A stretch of DNA of 64,000 nucleotides from Pleurodeles waltl (taxonomy: Eukaryota; Chordata; Amphibia; Caudata; Salamandridae): positions 1,347,576,323 to 1,347,640,322 of the forward strand of contig NC_090444.1 of the NCBI RefSeq assembly GCF_031143425.1, in the 5' to 3' direction. A program made the translations under genes and the position numbers. Positions within the stretch are counted from its first letter, which is position 1, and each line of letters begins with the position of its first letter. Under the pieces are notes generated by a model that ran no database searches, was not told the DNA's origin, and was given only the letters and a program-made list of their open reading frames with translations. Positions 11,776 through 21,030 of this stretch are shown in pieces.

Positions 11776-12381
11776 TCAGACAGCCTTTTTAATAAGGATG
11801 AGATGATGATGCCATAATACTTTGAAGATGATGGGCCAGGGCTTTGATTGATGCAGTTTACAGTGAGAAGACATACAATGAGCCGTGTTGATTTCAAACC
11901 TTTTCAGAAATGTAATATTGAGAAGTTTAGGCAGCATAGACTTCAAGTAAAAGCAAAAATGTTGGCCTTCATTATTTTCTGAAACTTCAAAGGTACATAG
12001 GTTGTATCGTCGGTTTGTGTTCTCTAGGTTCACCAATACTTTTTGAACGGGAGAGATGTGATGCACTAAAGGAGTAATAGTGCATTTGTCTTTTTATTAT
12101 TAGTTATTTTGTATCTCATCCAAGACTTTAATAGAGAGAGAGAGGCAATGTCTCTGTGGGTGAGATAGCTAAAGGAGCAGACACAGCAGAGTCCCTGCGC
12201 TCTCCATCTCTCCTGCAAAAAGGCTCAGGGAGACCTCAAAATGTTCCCAGCGACAAGGACAGCAGGTTGTCACCAGAGAAAAACGAACTGATGGAGTCTA
12301 CAACTCATCTGCCATCAGCCATGTGCGCTACCATCTCCCATGTGAAGAGAATTTTGAACTTTATTTCCGATTCACAAATAA
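11776..12381 (-). pseudogene. L1 ORF1 fragment (antisense)
   Basis: The minus-strand frame 12066-11776 carries the start of the L1 ORF1p RNA-recognition domain ('LENTNRRYNLCTFEVSENNEGQ') and its C-terminal part ('PWPIIFKVLWHHH'), matching the ORF1p order LENxSRRNN...VPE...RPxIxKFL. Weak ORF1-like sequence continues upstream to the Gypsy insertion point at 12381. It lies 5' of the antisense ORF2 start, as expected for one L1 unit. Confidence 0.7.
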
Positions 12382-13891
12382 CCTATTGTGAGAAAACAGG
12401 GCTGATTGCAGATGCCCCCTAACTTTTTGCCCCGATTTTCCACTTTTTGCTGGTGTTTTCCTGACTCTGATGGTGCCCTGGGTACTGCTAACCAGTCCCA
12501 GGGCCTGTGCTCTGTGTAAAATCAATATGCAAATTAGGCTAATTATAATTGGCTAAGTTAACCTACCTATAAGTCCCTAGTATATGGTAGGGCATGTAGG
12601 TTTAGGGACCACAGCGTAGGCGGTGCACCCATAGGTGTACTGCTGAGGTGCCCAGTGTCATTTTAAAGCCAGGGCTGCCTTGCTGGCTGCTTTTAAATTA
12701 AAGTTATATGCAAATTCGACTTTGGAATTAAAAGTAGTTCCAAAGTCTTAAACTACCTTATTTGTACATATAAGTCACCCCTAAGGTGTGCCCTATGTGC
12801 CCCTAGGGCTGCGTGCCATGTAACTATAAGCAGGGACTCTATAAAAATAGTTTTATAAGCCCTGGTGAGGTAAAAACAGTCAAATTCGTTTTTCCCTCAT
12901 TGTAGTAAATGGCCTTCATAGGCTAGAATGGGGAGACTTGATTTTAATTTTTAAAGTCCCCTTAAATTATGCATACCAAGAGTTTGGTATCAAATTAATT
13001 GTTGTAATAAATCCCACAACTTCCAATTGTTGGATTTAATATAACTTGTTCAGGTAAAGAGTTTGAAACTTTACCTGAAAAGTTACCAATTTCAGCCCTG
13101 CATTGTTTTTGCTGCTGTGCTCTGATTGGCCAGCCTCAGAGCAGCTTGGCCAAGCTGCCTTGATGAGGTGTGAAGTGGCCTGGCTTCACACAAAGGAATG
13201 TGCCTGTGGGAAGGAATCTCCCCTCAGCAGATGGTGAGGCAGGAAGGGGGAGGGCTGCCAAACTGGTCTTCAAAGGCAGAGAAGGACATTTGGAGCAACC
13301 AGCAACACCCCCACATCCTGCAACCCGAGACAACTAGGTGCCCCCTTGAATAGATTAGGAGAGGGCAGGAGAGAGGTGTGTTTATGATTTTTAGCCACAC
13401 CAGTGGGTGGGCTCAGCCAGATGTAACCTCCAAAAATCAGATTCAGCCATGATGGATTTTTAGAGAATGTTGCCTCCTGGGATGGATTTTTGCCACACTT
13501 CCCAGGAAGTGGTCATCACAGGGGGAAGGACCCTGCACCTGATTGGAGAACCAGACCCCCCTGCTTTTCACCCAGGAGCAAGGATAAAACTGGCAGACCT
13601 GCACCCGCACCTCAGTTCCCTACCACATCCAACAAGTAAGAACAACAGAAGAAGAAGGACTGCCCTACTGGACCCCTGGCCTGCACCTGGAACCTGCACT
13701 CAGTAGGACTGCACCAGCTGCACACTTGGGCTTCACCACAAGAAGGACTTTGCCTGGCTTCAACTGGTTCAAGGAGGGACTCCCTGTTTGCTACAGGTGA
13801 AAAATTGCTATGCAGAGTCCCCTGCACCAACTCCTGAAGAAAGCGACCAGCTGACCACTGTCCAGTGGCCAAAAAGGAGTTTGCGCCAGGT

Positions 13892-13910
13892 GCATTCTGG
13901 GAGTTGTAGT
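13892..13910 (-). promoter_or_regulatory. ZNF143/THAP11 (SBS2)-type motif in 5' LTR
   Basis: On the minus strand it reads ACTACAACTCCCAGAATGC. This matches the known vertebrate promoter consensus ACTACAAYTCCCAGAATGC bound by ZNF143 and THAP11/Ronin. The same 19 bases are preserved in the 3' LTR (19661-19679). Function in this element is inferred. Confidence 0.6.
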
Positions 13911-14148
13911 CCGCACCCCCCAAGGACCATCTCAGAACTTCTGGACCCTTGGGGTGAGCTGTGGACCCCAAAAGAACCTTAAAAGGACATCTAGGAGAAG
14001 CCCCAGAAGTTTGGAGAAGTTTGGACAACTTTTGTAAAAAAGCTCCATAGAGGGACCGACCCGCCGCAGCAACTCTAGCCGGCTTGCCTCAACGGCGACC
14101 CGGCCTGATTTGCTGGTTCATCCCGGTAAAGCAAATCTCTGAAAAAGA

Positions 14149-15060
14149 GACTAAGTCCGAAGGTAAAAAGTTGACCGGGACCTCCCAGCCAGCGTATCCG
14201 AGAAGGGCTCCATGGACGTCAGATCAAGATCCAGGTTTACCCCGGTCGAAGGATTTTCACCTCGAAAAAAACGACTAAGTCCGAAGGTAAAAATCTCCAC
14301 CGAGGATTCCAGCATCGCGTATCCGGAGAAGGGCTCCAGGAGGTAGGATTGGACTGGCAGGTTCTTACTGCTGAAGAAAATCTTCGAAAAAAAAGACTAA
14401 GGGGGTCATTCTGACTCCCGCCGGCTGCGGTAACCGCGTTGCCGGCGGGAGCCGCCAGAATACCGCTGCGCAGTCAGAAGACCGCCGCGGTTATTCTGTG
14501 TTTCCCGCTGGGCTGGCGGGCGACCCCCAGAAGGCCGCCCGCCAGCCCAGCGGGAAACCCCTTCCCACGAGGAAGCCGGCTCCGAATGGAGCCGGCGGAG
14601 TGAGAAGGGTGCGACGGGTGCAGTAGCACCCGTCGCGATTTTCAGTGTCTGCATGGCAGACACTGAAAATCTTTATGGGGCCCTCTTACGGGGGCCCCAC
14701 GACACCCCTCACCGCCATCCTGTTCCTGGCGGTTTGGATGGCGGTGAGGGGGTCGGAATCCCCATGGCGGCGCAGCAAGCTGCGCCGCCATGGAGGATTC
14801 CCCAGGGCAGCGGAAAACCGGCGGGAGACCGCCGGTTTTCCGTCTCTGACCACGGCTGTACCGCCGCGGTCAGAATGCCCTTGGGAGCACCGCCAGCCTG
14901 TTGGCGGTGCTCCCGCGGTCCCCGGCCGCCAGGGTCAGAATGACCGCCTAAGTGTGAAGGTAACATTTTAACCGAGGCCTCCCGCGGCCTGTAGCCGAGC
15001 AGGGCTCAATCGCGGTTGGCCTGAAACTTTGACTTTGCCCCGGTCGAGGTGCAACCAGAT
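14149..15060 (+). repeat. Three tandem subrepeats (about 122 bp) in 5' LTR, third one split
   Basis: Units begin with 'gactaagtccgaaggtaa' at 14149 and 14273 and with a diverged form at 14395. Each contains '-cgaggcctcccagc-', 'gcgtatccgagaagggctcca' and 'ccccggtcgaagg'-like blocks. The third unit is interrupted after TAA by the element at 14401-14948 and resumes at 14949. Confidence 0.7.
14401..14948. mobile_element. GC-rich foldback MITE (family G1) inserted in the 5' LTR
   Basis: The terminal inverted repeats are GGGGGTCATTCTGACT and GGTCAGAATGACCGCC (14 of 16 pair). It is flanked by TAA (14398-14400, 14949-14951), and the 3' LTR keeps the empty site 'gactaagtgtg' at 20162. The 3-bp TAA duplication and GG ends fit PIF/Harbinger. 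The interior is a chain of hairpins, for example 'gcgacgggtgc'/'gcacccgtcgc' and 'tcagtgtctgc'/'gcagacactga'. There is no coding capacity; open frames across it are by-products of its GC content. Confidence 0.88.
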
Positions 15061-15432
15061 GACCCGATTGGCGCTTTTTGTTTCTAGGCGCTAAATAAAT
15101 TATAATTCTTTAAAAATTCATATCTCCGGTTCACCTTATCCGATTTTATTCGTTTTGGTGTCATTTTAAAGATAAAAATATAATCTATTTTTATAAATTG
15201 GTTTTGGATTTTTAAACTGTTTCCTGTGTTTTATTTAATTACTGTTTTGTGATATTTGAATGCTTTACACTCTGTCTCCTAAGTTAAGCCTTGACGCTCG
15301 TTGCCAAGCTACCAAGGGTTGAGCTGGGTTTAATTTACTGAGACCTAACTGGACCTTAGTGGAGGTTAGTGGCCTATTGCTAAGTGTAGGTACCTACCTG
15401 CCCTTACCAATAACCCATTTTCCAACATTTTT

Positions 15433-15452
15433 TGGTGAGCAGTGGTGGGATC
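15433..15452 (+). promoter_or_regulatory. Primer-binding-site-like sequence
   Basis: TGGTGAGCAGTGGTGGGATC begins 5 bases after the LTR end with the TGG expected to pair with a tRNA CCA end. It resembles the complement of a vertebrate tRNA-Leu (AAG/TAG) 3' end, with one extra base and about two mismatches. The tRNA assignment is tentative. Confidence 0.5.
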
Positions 15453-15643
15453 TTGTACTTGTGTTCAGTATCACGTTACAGTTTTAAGTAAAACAAATTA
15501 AAAATCCTTTAAATTGTCCTAGTGCAAAAATTGTTTTTAATTTTTAATTTGGATTAATTTCAATTACTGAATTTTTGTGATTTTTCTAAATTCTTGTTTC
15601 CAATTTTTGCAAAAAGTTTTTGTTGACACAAAACCAGGGAACC

Positions 15644-18034
15644 ATGGAGCTTGATCTGGCTAGCCTACCCACACTGACAGTAGTCCAGCTTAGGGGGTTG
15701 TGTACGGAAAGAGGGTTGCCTGCAACCACTGACCTCAGGAAGCATGTCCTGATCAAATCCCTGACAGCATGGGCTGAGGCCCAAGAGGTAGACCCAGAGG
15801 AAGCTCCTGAGGAGGGAGAAGTAGGGGAGGATGCTACCTCTCACCACTCAGGGGAGGGAGGGCATCTGAGCCTAAGTGAGGATGAGGAAGACCGGTCCTC
15901 ATTACATACAGTCACTAGGGGCAGTCCCAAAGCTAGTTGGGGGAAGGGGGTCCCTTCAGGAGGAGAGAACCTGTCCCTCAGAGAAAGAGAGCTGGAGGCC
16001 CAGCTAGCATTCATAGCTTTGGAGGCAGAGAAGCTGGCCCTAGAAAAGAAAAAGTGGGCAAAGAGAGAGAAAAGAGATGGTGGCAGCGACAGAGAAGTTG
16101 AGGTGTCCCTGGGTGGGGGGTTGTGCCCCAGATTACCCAAGGGGGTGGTTCCTGCTTATGTAGAGGGGGATGATATAGACAAGTGGTTGGAGGCCTTTGA
16201 GAGGGCACTCCAAATGAGAAGGGTTAGGCCTCAATACTGGGGTTCTCTTTTATGGGAGTTGGTCCCCAACTCAGGGAGGGATAGGCTTCTGACCTTAAGG
16301 GGGGAAGAGGCAGATTCGTACCCTAGTATGAAGAGGTGCTTAACCAAGAAGTTTGGTCTGACCCCAGAGCAGTATAGAATGAAGTTCAGGGACACCCAGA
16401 AGGTCAGTACCCAGTCTTGGGTTGACTTTGTAGACACCTCACTTAAGGCACTAGAGGGCTGGATTATTGGTAACAAAGTAAATACTTATGAGGGGTTATA
16501 CAATCTGATCATGAGAGAGTACATCCTGACCAATTGTACCCAAGAAAGGTTACGCCAGCATCTAGTGGACTCTAAGCTTGCCAACCCTAGAGAGCTAGGG
16601 GAGGCAGCTGATGAGTGGTTGAGAACCAGGGTGGTTGTCAAGTACCAGGGGGGAGACTCCAAGAAGGGGGGGTCAGGTCCCCAAAAACCTACAGAGGGAG
16701 GTGGTAAGCCCACCACAGAGACTCCCTCTGTACCCCAGAACCCTAAGAAGGAGGAGAGTAAATCCCACTCCCACTCTGACAAGCAGAGACAGGGAGACCC
16801 AGGGTTAAAAAAGCTCTTGGACAGTAGGGCTTGCTTTGACTGTCAGCAGACAGGTCACTTCAGAGGAGATGCAGCCTGTCCAAAGAAGGTGTTTAGCACT
16901 GGGCTGTCCAGTGTAGCCATGGAGGAGGACTCCTCAGAGGATGAAGTCCTCCTAGCATTGAGCTGGGATACAGGACCAGATGGTAAGCTGGTGATCCCTG
17001 AGGGTGGGAGTAGGCACTTCCACCCCATTCAGGTGAATGGGATCCCTACCACTGGCCTGAGAGACACCTGTGCCAGTCACACTATGGTGAGTGACCGGTT
17101 AGTGACCCCAGACATGTATGTCCCAGGAGAGACCAGGAAAGTCAGGATAGCCACAGGGGAGGTCACCTCCAAACCTGTAGCCATAGTGCCCCTAGAGAGG
17201 GAGGGTATTCTTGACTGGTTTAGGGTGGTAGTCAGTGCTGACCTCCCCCTAGATTGTATCCTGGGCAATGACCTCCCAGAGGTGAGTCTGGTCCCAGATG
17301 GGGCGGTCGCCCAGGGCGCCCCCCCAACCCAAAGTCCTGGGGAGTCAGTCCCTACAGTTAGGAGACAGGGGTCCCCAAGAAAAGGAAAGAAGAAAAGGAA
17401 GGGTAGGCCACTCTTAAAGAGAGTTCCAGGGAGCCAAAGGCCTTCTGCCCCATTAGTGGGGGAGCCCAGAGTTGGCACTGGTGAGGCCTCCCCTGACCCC
17501 AAGGAAGTCCTGAGTAGTCAGGCAGCTGTCCAGATGCAGGGTGTTGCCCCTGCACTGACAGAAGGGAGAGTGGAAGGAGGGTGTCTGCCACAGGAGGTGG
17601 TAGCCCCCCACTCTAGACAGCAAGAGGGGTGCCAGGACCCCACAGTTGCCCCTAAAGCAGCTCAGCTACCTGTCAGTGGAGAGCTTAGGGTGTGGTTCTG
17701 GGTACTGACAGCTGTCAGTAGCCTCTGCTGGGTGCTAGCCTTCCTGGCAGCACTGTACTTGGCCTGGGAGGCAGACCCCAGGGCCAATAGCAAAGTAGGC
17801 CCCCTGACCCTGTTGGTCATGGTGGGGTTGCTCAAGTGTTGGGTGACCTCTTTGGGTAAGCTAGGTGTTGCCCTAGCAAAGATAGGAGTAGGGGAGGTGG
17901 GCACCTCACTACCCAAGTTGGCAGAGAGAGAAGAGGAAGACCCCCCTAGAGGGAAGTTTCAGTTTGAGATGGGTCCTTTCACTGTTGGGGTGGGTTCACT
18001 ACCTAGAGGGAGTGACCCTGACAGGAGGATGTAA
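15644..18034 (+). CDS. Gag-like polyprotein with SCAN-like capsid, zinc knuckle, protease-like domain and C-terminal membrane hairpin
   Basis: This is an intact 796-residue frame. The ATG at 15644 sits in a strong context (ACCATGG) and is preferred over an upstream in-frame TTG. Residues 1-45 resemble a SAP motif; about 112-148 is charged and probably coiled-coil. Residues 167-330 are capsid-like, with a SCAN-like part at about 239-328; SCAN domains are known to derive from Gmr1-type Gypsy Gag. A CCHC knuckle is at 397-412 (Cx2Cx4Hx6C, longer than the usual Hx4C). A retropepsin-like segment has DTCAS at 474-478, where DTGAS is expected, and LDCILGND at 536-543. A basic, proline-rich stretch follows. 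Two hydrophobic segments, about 683-708 and 716-737, could form a membrane hairpin; these are not part of ordinary Gag. No RT, RNase H or integrase follows the stop. The role is presumably particle assembly for RNA packaging, with pol supplied elsewhere. Confidence 0.88.
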   Translation: MELDLASLPTLTVVQLRGLCTERGLPATTDLRKHVLIKSLTAWAEAQEVDPEEAPEEGEVGEDATSHHSGEGGHLSLSEDEEDRSSLHTVTRGSPKASWGKGVPSGGENLSLRERELEAQLAFIALEAEKLALEKKKWAKREKRDGGSDREVEVSLGGGLCPRLPKGVVPAYVEGDDIDKWLEAFERALQMRRVRPQYWGSLLWELVPNSGRDRLLTLRGEEADSYPSMKRCLTKKFGLTPEQYRMKFRDTQKVSTQSWVDFVDTSLKALEGWIIGNKVNTYEGLYNLIMREYILTNCTQERLRQHLVDSKLANPRELGEAADEWLRTRVVVKYQGGDSKKGGSGPQKPTEGGGKPTTETPSVPQNPKKEESKSHSHSDKQRQGDPGLKKLLDSRACFDCQQTGHFRGDAACPKKVFSTGLSSVAMEEDSSEDEVLLALSWDTGPDGKLVIPEGGSRHFHPIQVNGIPTTGLRDTCASHTMVSDRLVTPDMYVPGETRKVRIATGEVTSKPVAIVPLEREGILDWFRVVVSADLPLDCILGNDLPEVSLVPDGAVAQGAPPTQSPGESVPTVRRQGSPRKGKKKRKGRPLLKRVPGSQRPSAPLVGEPRVGTGEASPDPKEVLSSQAAVQMQGVAPALTEGRVEGGCLPQEVVAPHSRQQEGCQDPTVAPKAAQLPVSGELRVWFWVLTAVSSLCWVLAFLAALYLAWEADPRANSKVGPLTLLVMVGLLKCWVTSLGKLGVALAKIGVGEVGTSLPKLAEREEEDPPRGKFQFEMGPFTVGVGSLPRGSDPDRRM

Positions 18035-18140
18035 GGCAGAGTAGGCCCTGCAAAGGGACAGCCAGTTTTCTTCACTGTCTTCCTCGCCTAACAAGCCAGG
18101 AAGACTCTCCCAGGGTTGGGCTGAGTCTCCTGGGCGTGTG

Positions 18141-18156
18141 GGCTGGGGGGGGCTTG
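18141..18156 (+). promoter_or_regulatory. G-rich polypurine-like tract before 3' LTR
   Basis: A run of eight G (18145-18152) within 'ggctggggggggct' ends 4 bases before the 3' LTR start. This is where the plus-strand primer tract of an LTR element should be. It is interrupted by pyrimidines, so it is a less than ideal tract. Confidence 0.5.
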
Positions 18157-20643
18157 TGTGAGATAACAGGGCTGATTGCAGAGGCCCCCTAACTTTTTGC
18201 CCCGATTTTCCACTTTTTGCTGGTGTTTTCCTGACTCTGATGGTGCCCTGGGTACTGCTAACCAGTCCCAGGGCCTGTGCTCTGTGTACAATCAATATGC
18301 AAATTAGGCTAATTATAATTGGCTAAGTTAACCTACCTATAAGTCCCTAGTATATGGTAGGGCATGTAGGTTTAGGGACCACAGCAAAGGTGGTGCACCC
18401 ATAGGTGTACTGCTGAGGTGCCCAGTGTCATTTTAAAGTCAGGCCTGCCTTGCTGGCTGCTTTTAAATTAAAGTTATATGCAAATTCGACTTTGGAATTA
18501 AAAGTAGTTCCATAGTCTTAAACTACCTTATTTGTACATTTAAGTCACCCCTAAGGTGTGCCCTATGTGCCCCTAGGGCTGGGTGCCTTGTAACTATAAG
18601 CAGGGACTTTATAAAAATAGTTTTATAAACCCTGGTGAGGTAAAAACAGCCAAATTCGTTTTTCCCTCATTGTAGTAAATGGCCTTCATAGGCTAGAATG
18701 GGGAGACTTGTTTTTCATTTTTAAAGTCTCCTTAAATGATGCATACCAAGAGTTTGGTATCAAATTAATTGTTTTAATAAATCCCACAACTTCCAATTGT
18801 TGGATTTAATATAACTTGTTCAGGTAAAGAGTTTTAAACTTTACCTGAAAAGTTACCAATTTCAGCCCTGCATTGTTTTTGCTGCTGTGCTCTGATTGGC
18901 CAGCCTCAGAGCAGCTTGGACAAGCTGCCTTGATGAGGTGTGAAGTGGCCTGGCTTCACACAAAGGAATGTGCCTGTGGGAAGGAATCTCCCCTCAGCAG
19001 ATGGTGAGGCAGGAAGGGGGAGGGCTGCCAAACTGGTCTTCAAAGGCAGAGAAGGACATTTGGAGCAACCAGCAACACCCCCACATCCTGCAACCCCAGT
19101 CAACTAGGTGCCCCCTTGATTAGATTAGGAGAGGGCAGGAGAGGGGTGTGTTTATGATTTTTAGCCACACCAGTGGGTGGGCTCAGCCAGATGTAACCTC
19201 CAAAAATCAGATTCAGCCATGATGGATTTTTAGAGAATGTTGCCTCCTGGGATTGATTTTTGCCACACTTCCCAGGAAGTGGTCATCACAGGGGGAAGGA
19301 CCCTGCACCTGATTGGAGAACCAGGACCCCCCTGCTTTTCACCCAGGAGTAAGGATAAAACTGGCAGACCTGCACCCACATCTCAGTTCCCTACCACATC
19401 CAACAAGGAAGAACAACAGAAGAAGAAGGATTGCCCTGCTGGACCCCTGGCCTACACCTGGAACCTGCACTCAGAAAGACTGCACCAGCTGCACACTTGG
19501 GCTTCACCACAAGAAGGACTTTGCCTGGCTTCAACTGGTTTAAGGAGGGACTCCCTGTTTGCTACAGGTGAAAATTGCTATCCAGAGTCCCCTGCACCAA
19601 CTCCTGAAGAAAGCGACCAGCTGACCACTGTCCAGTGGCCAAAAGGAGTTTGCGCCAGGTGCATTCTGGGAGTTGTAGTCTGCACCCCCCAAGGACCATC
19701 TCAGAACTTCTGGACCCTTGGGGTGAGCTGTGGACCCCAAAAGAACCTTAAAAGGACATCTGGGAGAAGCCCCAGAAGTTTGGAGAAGTTTGGACAACTT
19801 TTGTAAAAAAGCTCCATAGAGGGACCGACCCGCCGCGGCAACTCTAGCCGGCTTGCCTCAACCGCGACCCGGCCTGATTTGCTGGTTCGTCCCGGTAAAG
19901 AAAATCTCCGAAAAAGAGACTAAGTCCGAAGGTAAAAAGTTGACCGGGACCTCCCAGCCAGCGTATCAGAGAAGGGCTCCATGGACGTCGGATCAAGATC
20001 CAGGTTTACCCTGGTCGAAGGATTTTCACCTCGAAAAAACGACTAAGTCCGAAGGTAAAAATCTCCACCGAGGATTCCAGCATCGCGTATCTGGTGAAGG
20101 GCTCCAGGAGGTCGGATTGGACTGGCAGGTTCGTCCCGCTGAAGAAAATCTTCGAAAAAAAGACTAAGTGTGAAGGTAACATTTTAACCGAGGCCTCCTG
20201 CGGCCTGTAGCCGAGCAGGGCTCCATCGCGGTCGGCCTGAAACTTTGACTTTGCCCCGGTCGAGGTGCAACCAGATGACCCGATTGGCGCTTTTTGTTTC
20301 TAGGCGCTAAAAAAATTATAATTCTTTAAAAATTCATATCTCCGGTTCCCCTTATCCGATTTTATTCGTTTTGGTGTCATTTTAAAGATAAAAATATAAT
20401 CTATTTTTATAAATTGGTTTTGGATTTTTAAACTGTTTCCTGTGTTTTATTTAATTACTGTTTTGTGATATTTGAATGCTTTACACTCTGTCTCCTAAGT
20501 TAAGCCTTGATGCTCGTTGCCAAGCTACCAAGGGTTGAGCTGGGTTTAATTTACTGAGACCTAACTGGACCTTAGTGGAGGTTAGTGGCCTATTGCTAAG
20601 TGTAGGTACCTACCTGCCCTTACCAATAACCCATTTTCCAACA
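18157..20643 (+). repeat. 3' LTR (2487 bp)
   Basis: It starts TGTGAGATAACAGG and ends TTTTCCAACA, followed directly by the CCTAT target duplication. It is the uninterrupted counterpart of 12387-15427. Three tandem subrepeats begin at 19918, 20041 and 20162 (periods 123 and 121). A conserved ZNF143/THAP11-type motif lies at 19661-19679. Open frames in it (for example near 19237-19806) are shared with the 5' LTR and interrupted there, so I do not call them genes. Confidence 0.92.
19661..19679 (-). promoter_or_regulatory. ZNF143/THAP11-type motif in 3' LTR
   Basis: Same 19 bases as 13892-13910; minus-strand ACTACAACTCCCAGAATGC. It could act as an outward promoter or enhancer element. Binding is not shown by sequence alone. 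Confidence 0.6.
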
Positions 20644-21030
20644 CCTATGCAAGCCTTTGAGTGCAAGGGAGATAGGAGAATATCCCTTTAGACCAAAGCA
20701 GATTCTGTTTGCATGGCTTTGTGATCCCTGGAGTGTTACAATTTCTCTCTATGCTTCTATAACATAGATTATGTTGCAAATGTTGCAGAAAACTAGTATT
20801 AATGCACATTAAAGCACTTGTTAAGAAAAGTAAAGTGGTGAGGTAAAAATAGTAGTGTGAGCGTCTTTCACAGTAATTTGACATAGGAAATGATGTTCTT
20901 TGCTACTGCTGCTATTTGATGATCAAATGATGTTCTCCTGTTGTTCACTGTTAAGGATGGAATTTGTGTGATTTTTAGCCCCTTCAGCCCCCAATTTTGA
21001 GGAATGTAGTATTTGACCATTTCAGACATA

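Larger units (their letters stand above)
12387..15427 (+). repeat. 5' LTR (3041 bp including a 548-bp insertion)
   Basis: It aligns along its length with 18157-20643. After removing the inserted element 14401-14948 and its duplicated TAA, the length is 2490 bp against 2487 bp for the 3' LTR. It holds a 'tataaaaatag' TATA-like box near 12840, a ZNF143/THAP11-type motif at 13892-13910, three tandem subrepeats of about 122 bp beginning near 14149, and AATAAA near 15092. That AATAAA is changed to a run of A in the 3' LTR. Confidence 0.92.
12387..20643 (+). mobile_element. Complete non-autonomous Ty3/Gypsy-type LTR retrotransposon
   Basis: The ends are TGTGAG...CCAACA, flanked by a perfect 5-bp duplication CCTAT (12382-12386 and 20644-20648). 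It consists of a 5' LTR, a 2729-bp internal region (15428-18156) and a 3' LTR. The internal region has a primer-binding-like site, one 796-codon ORF and a G-rich tract before the 3' LTR. No reverse transcriptase, RNase H or integrase is present, and there is no room for one. The two LTRs differ by only a few percent by eye, suggesting fairly recent insertion. It inserted into the antisense L1 ORF1 region. Mobilisation would need pol supplied in trans by a related element. Confidence 0.9.

Noticed and set aside
14645..14971. Overlapping frames of 85-108 codons on both strands
   Set aside because: They fall in the palindromic GC-rich MITE; palindromes produce paired open frames without coding meaning.
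15620..15643. Upstream in-frame start (TTG) for the gag ORF
   Set aside because: TTG is not a usual start in vertebrates, and ATG at 15644 has an excellent ACCATGG context.
19237..19806. 189-codon frame in the 3' LTR
   Set aside because: The homologous 5' LTR stretch is broken by stops and frame shifts, so it is not maintained as a protein.
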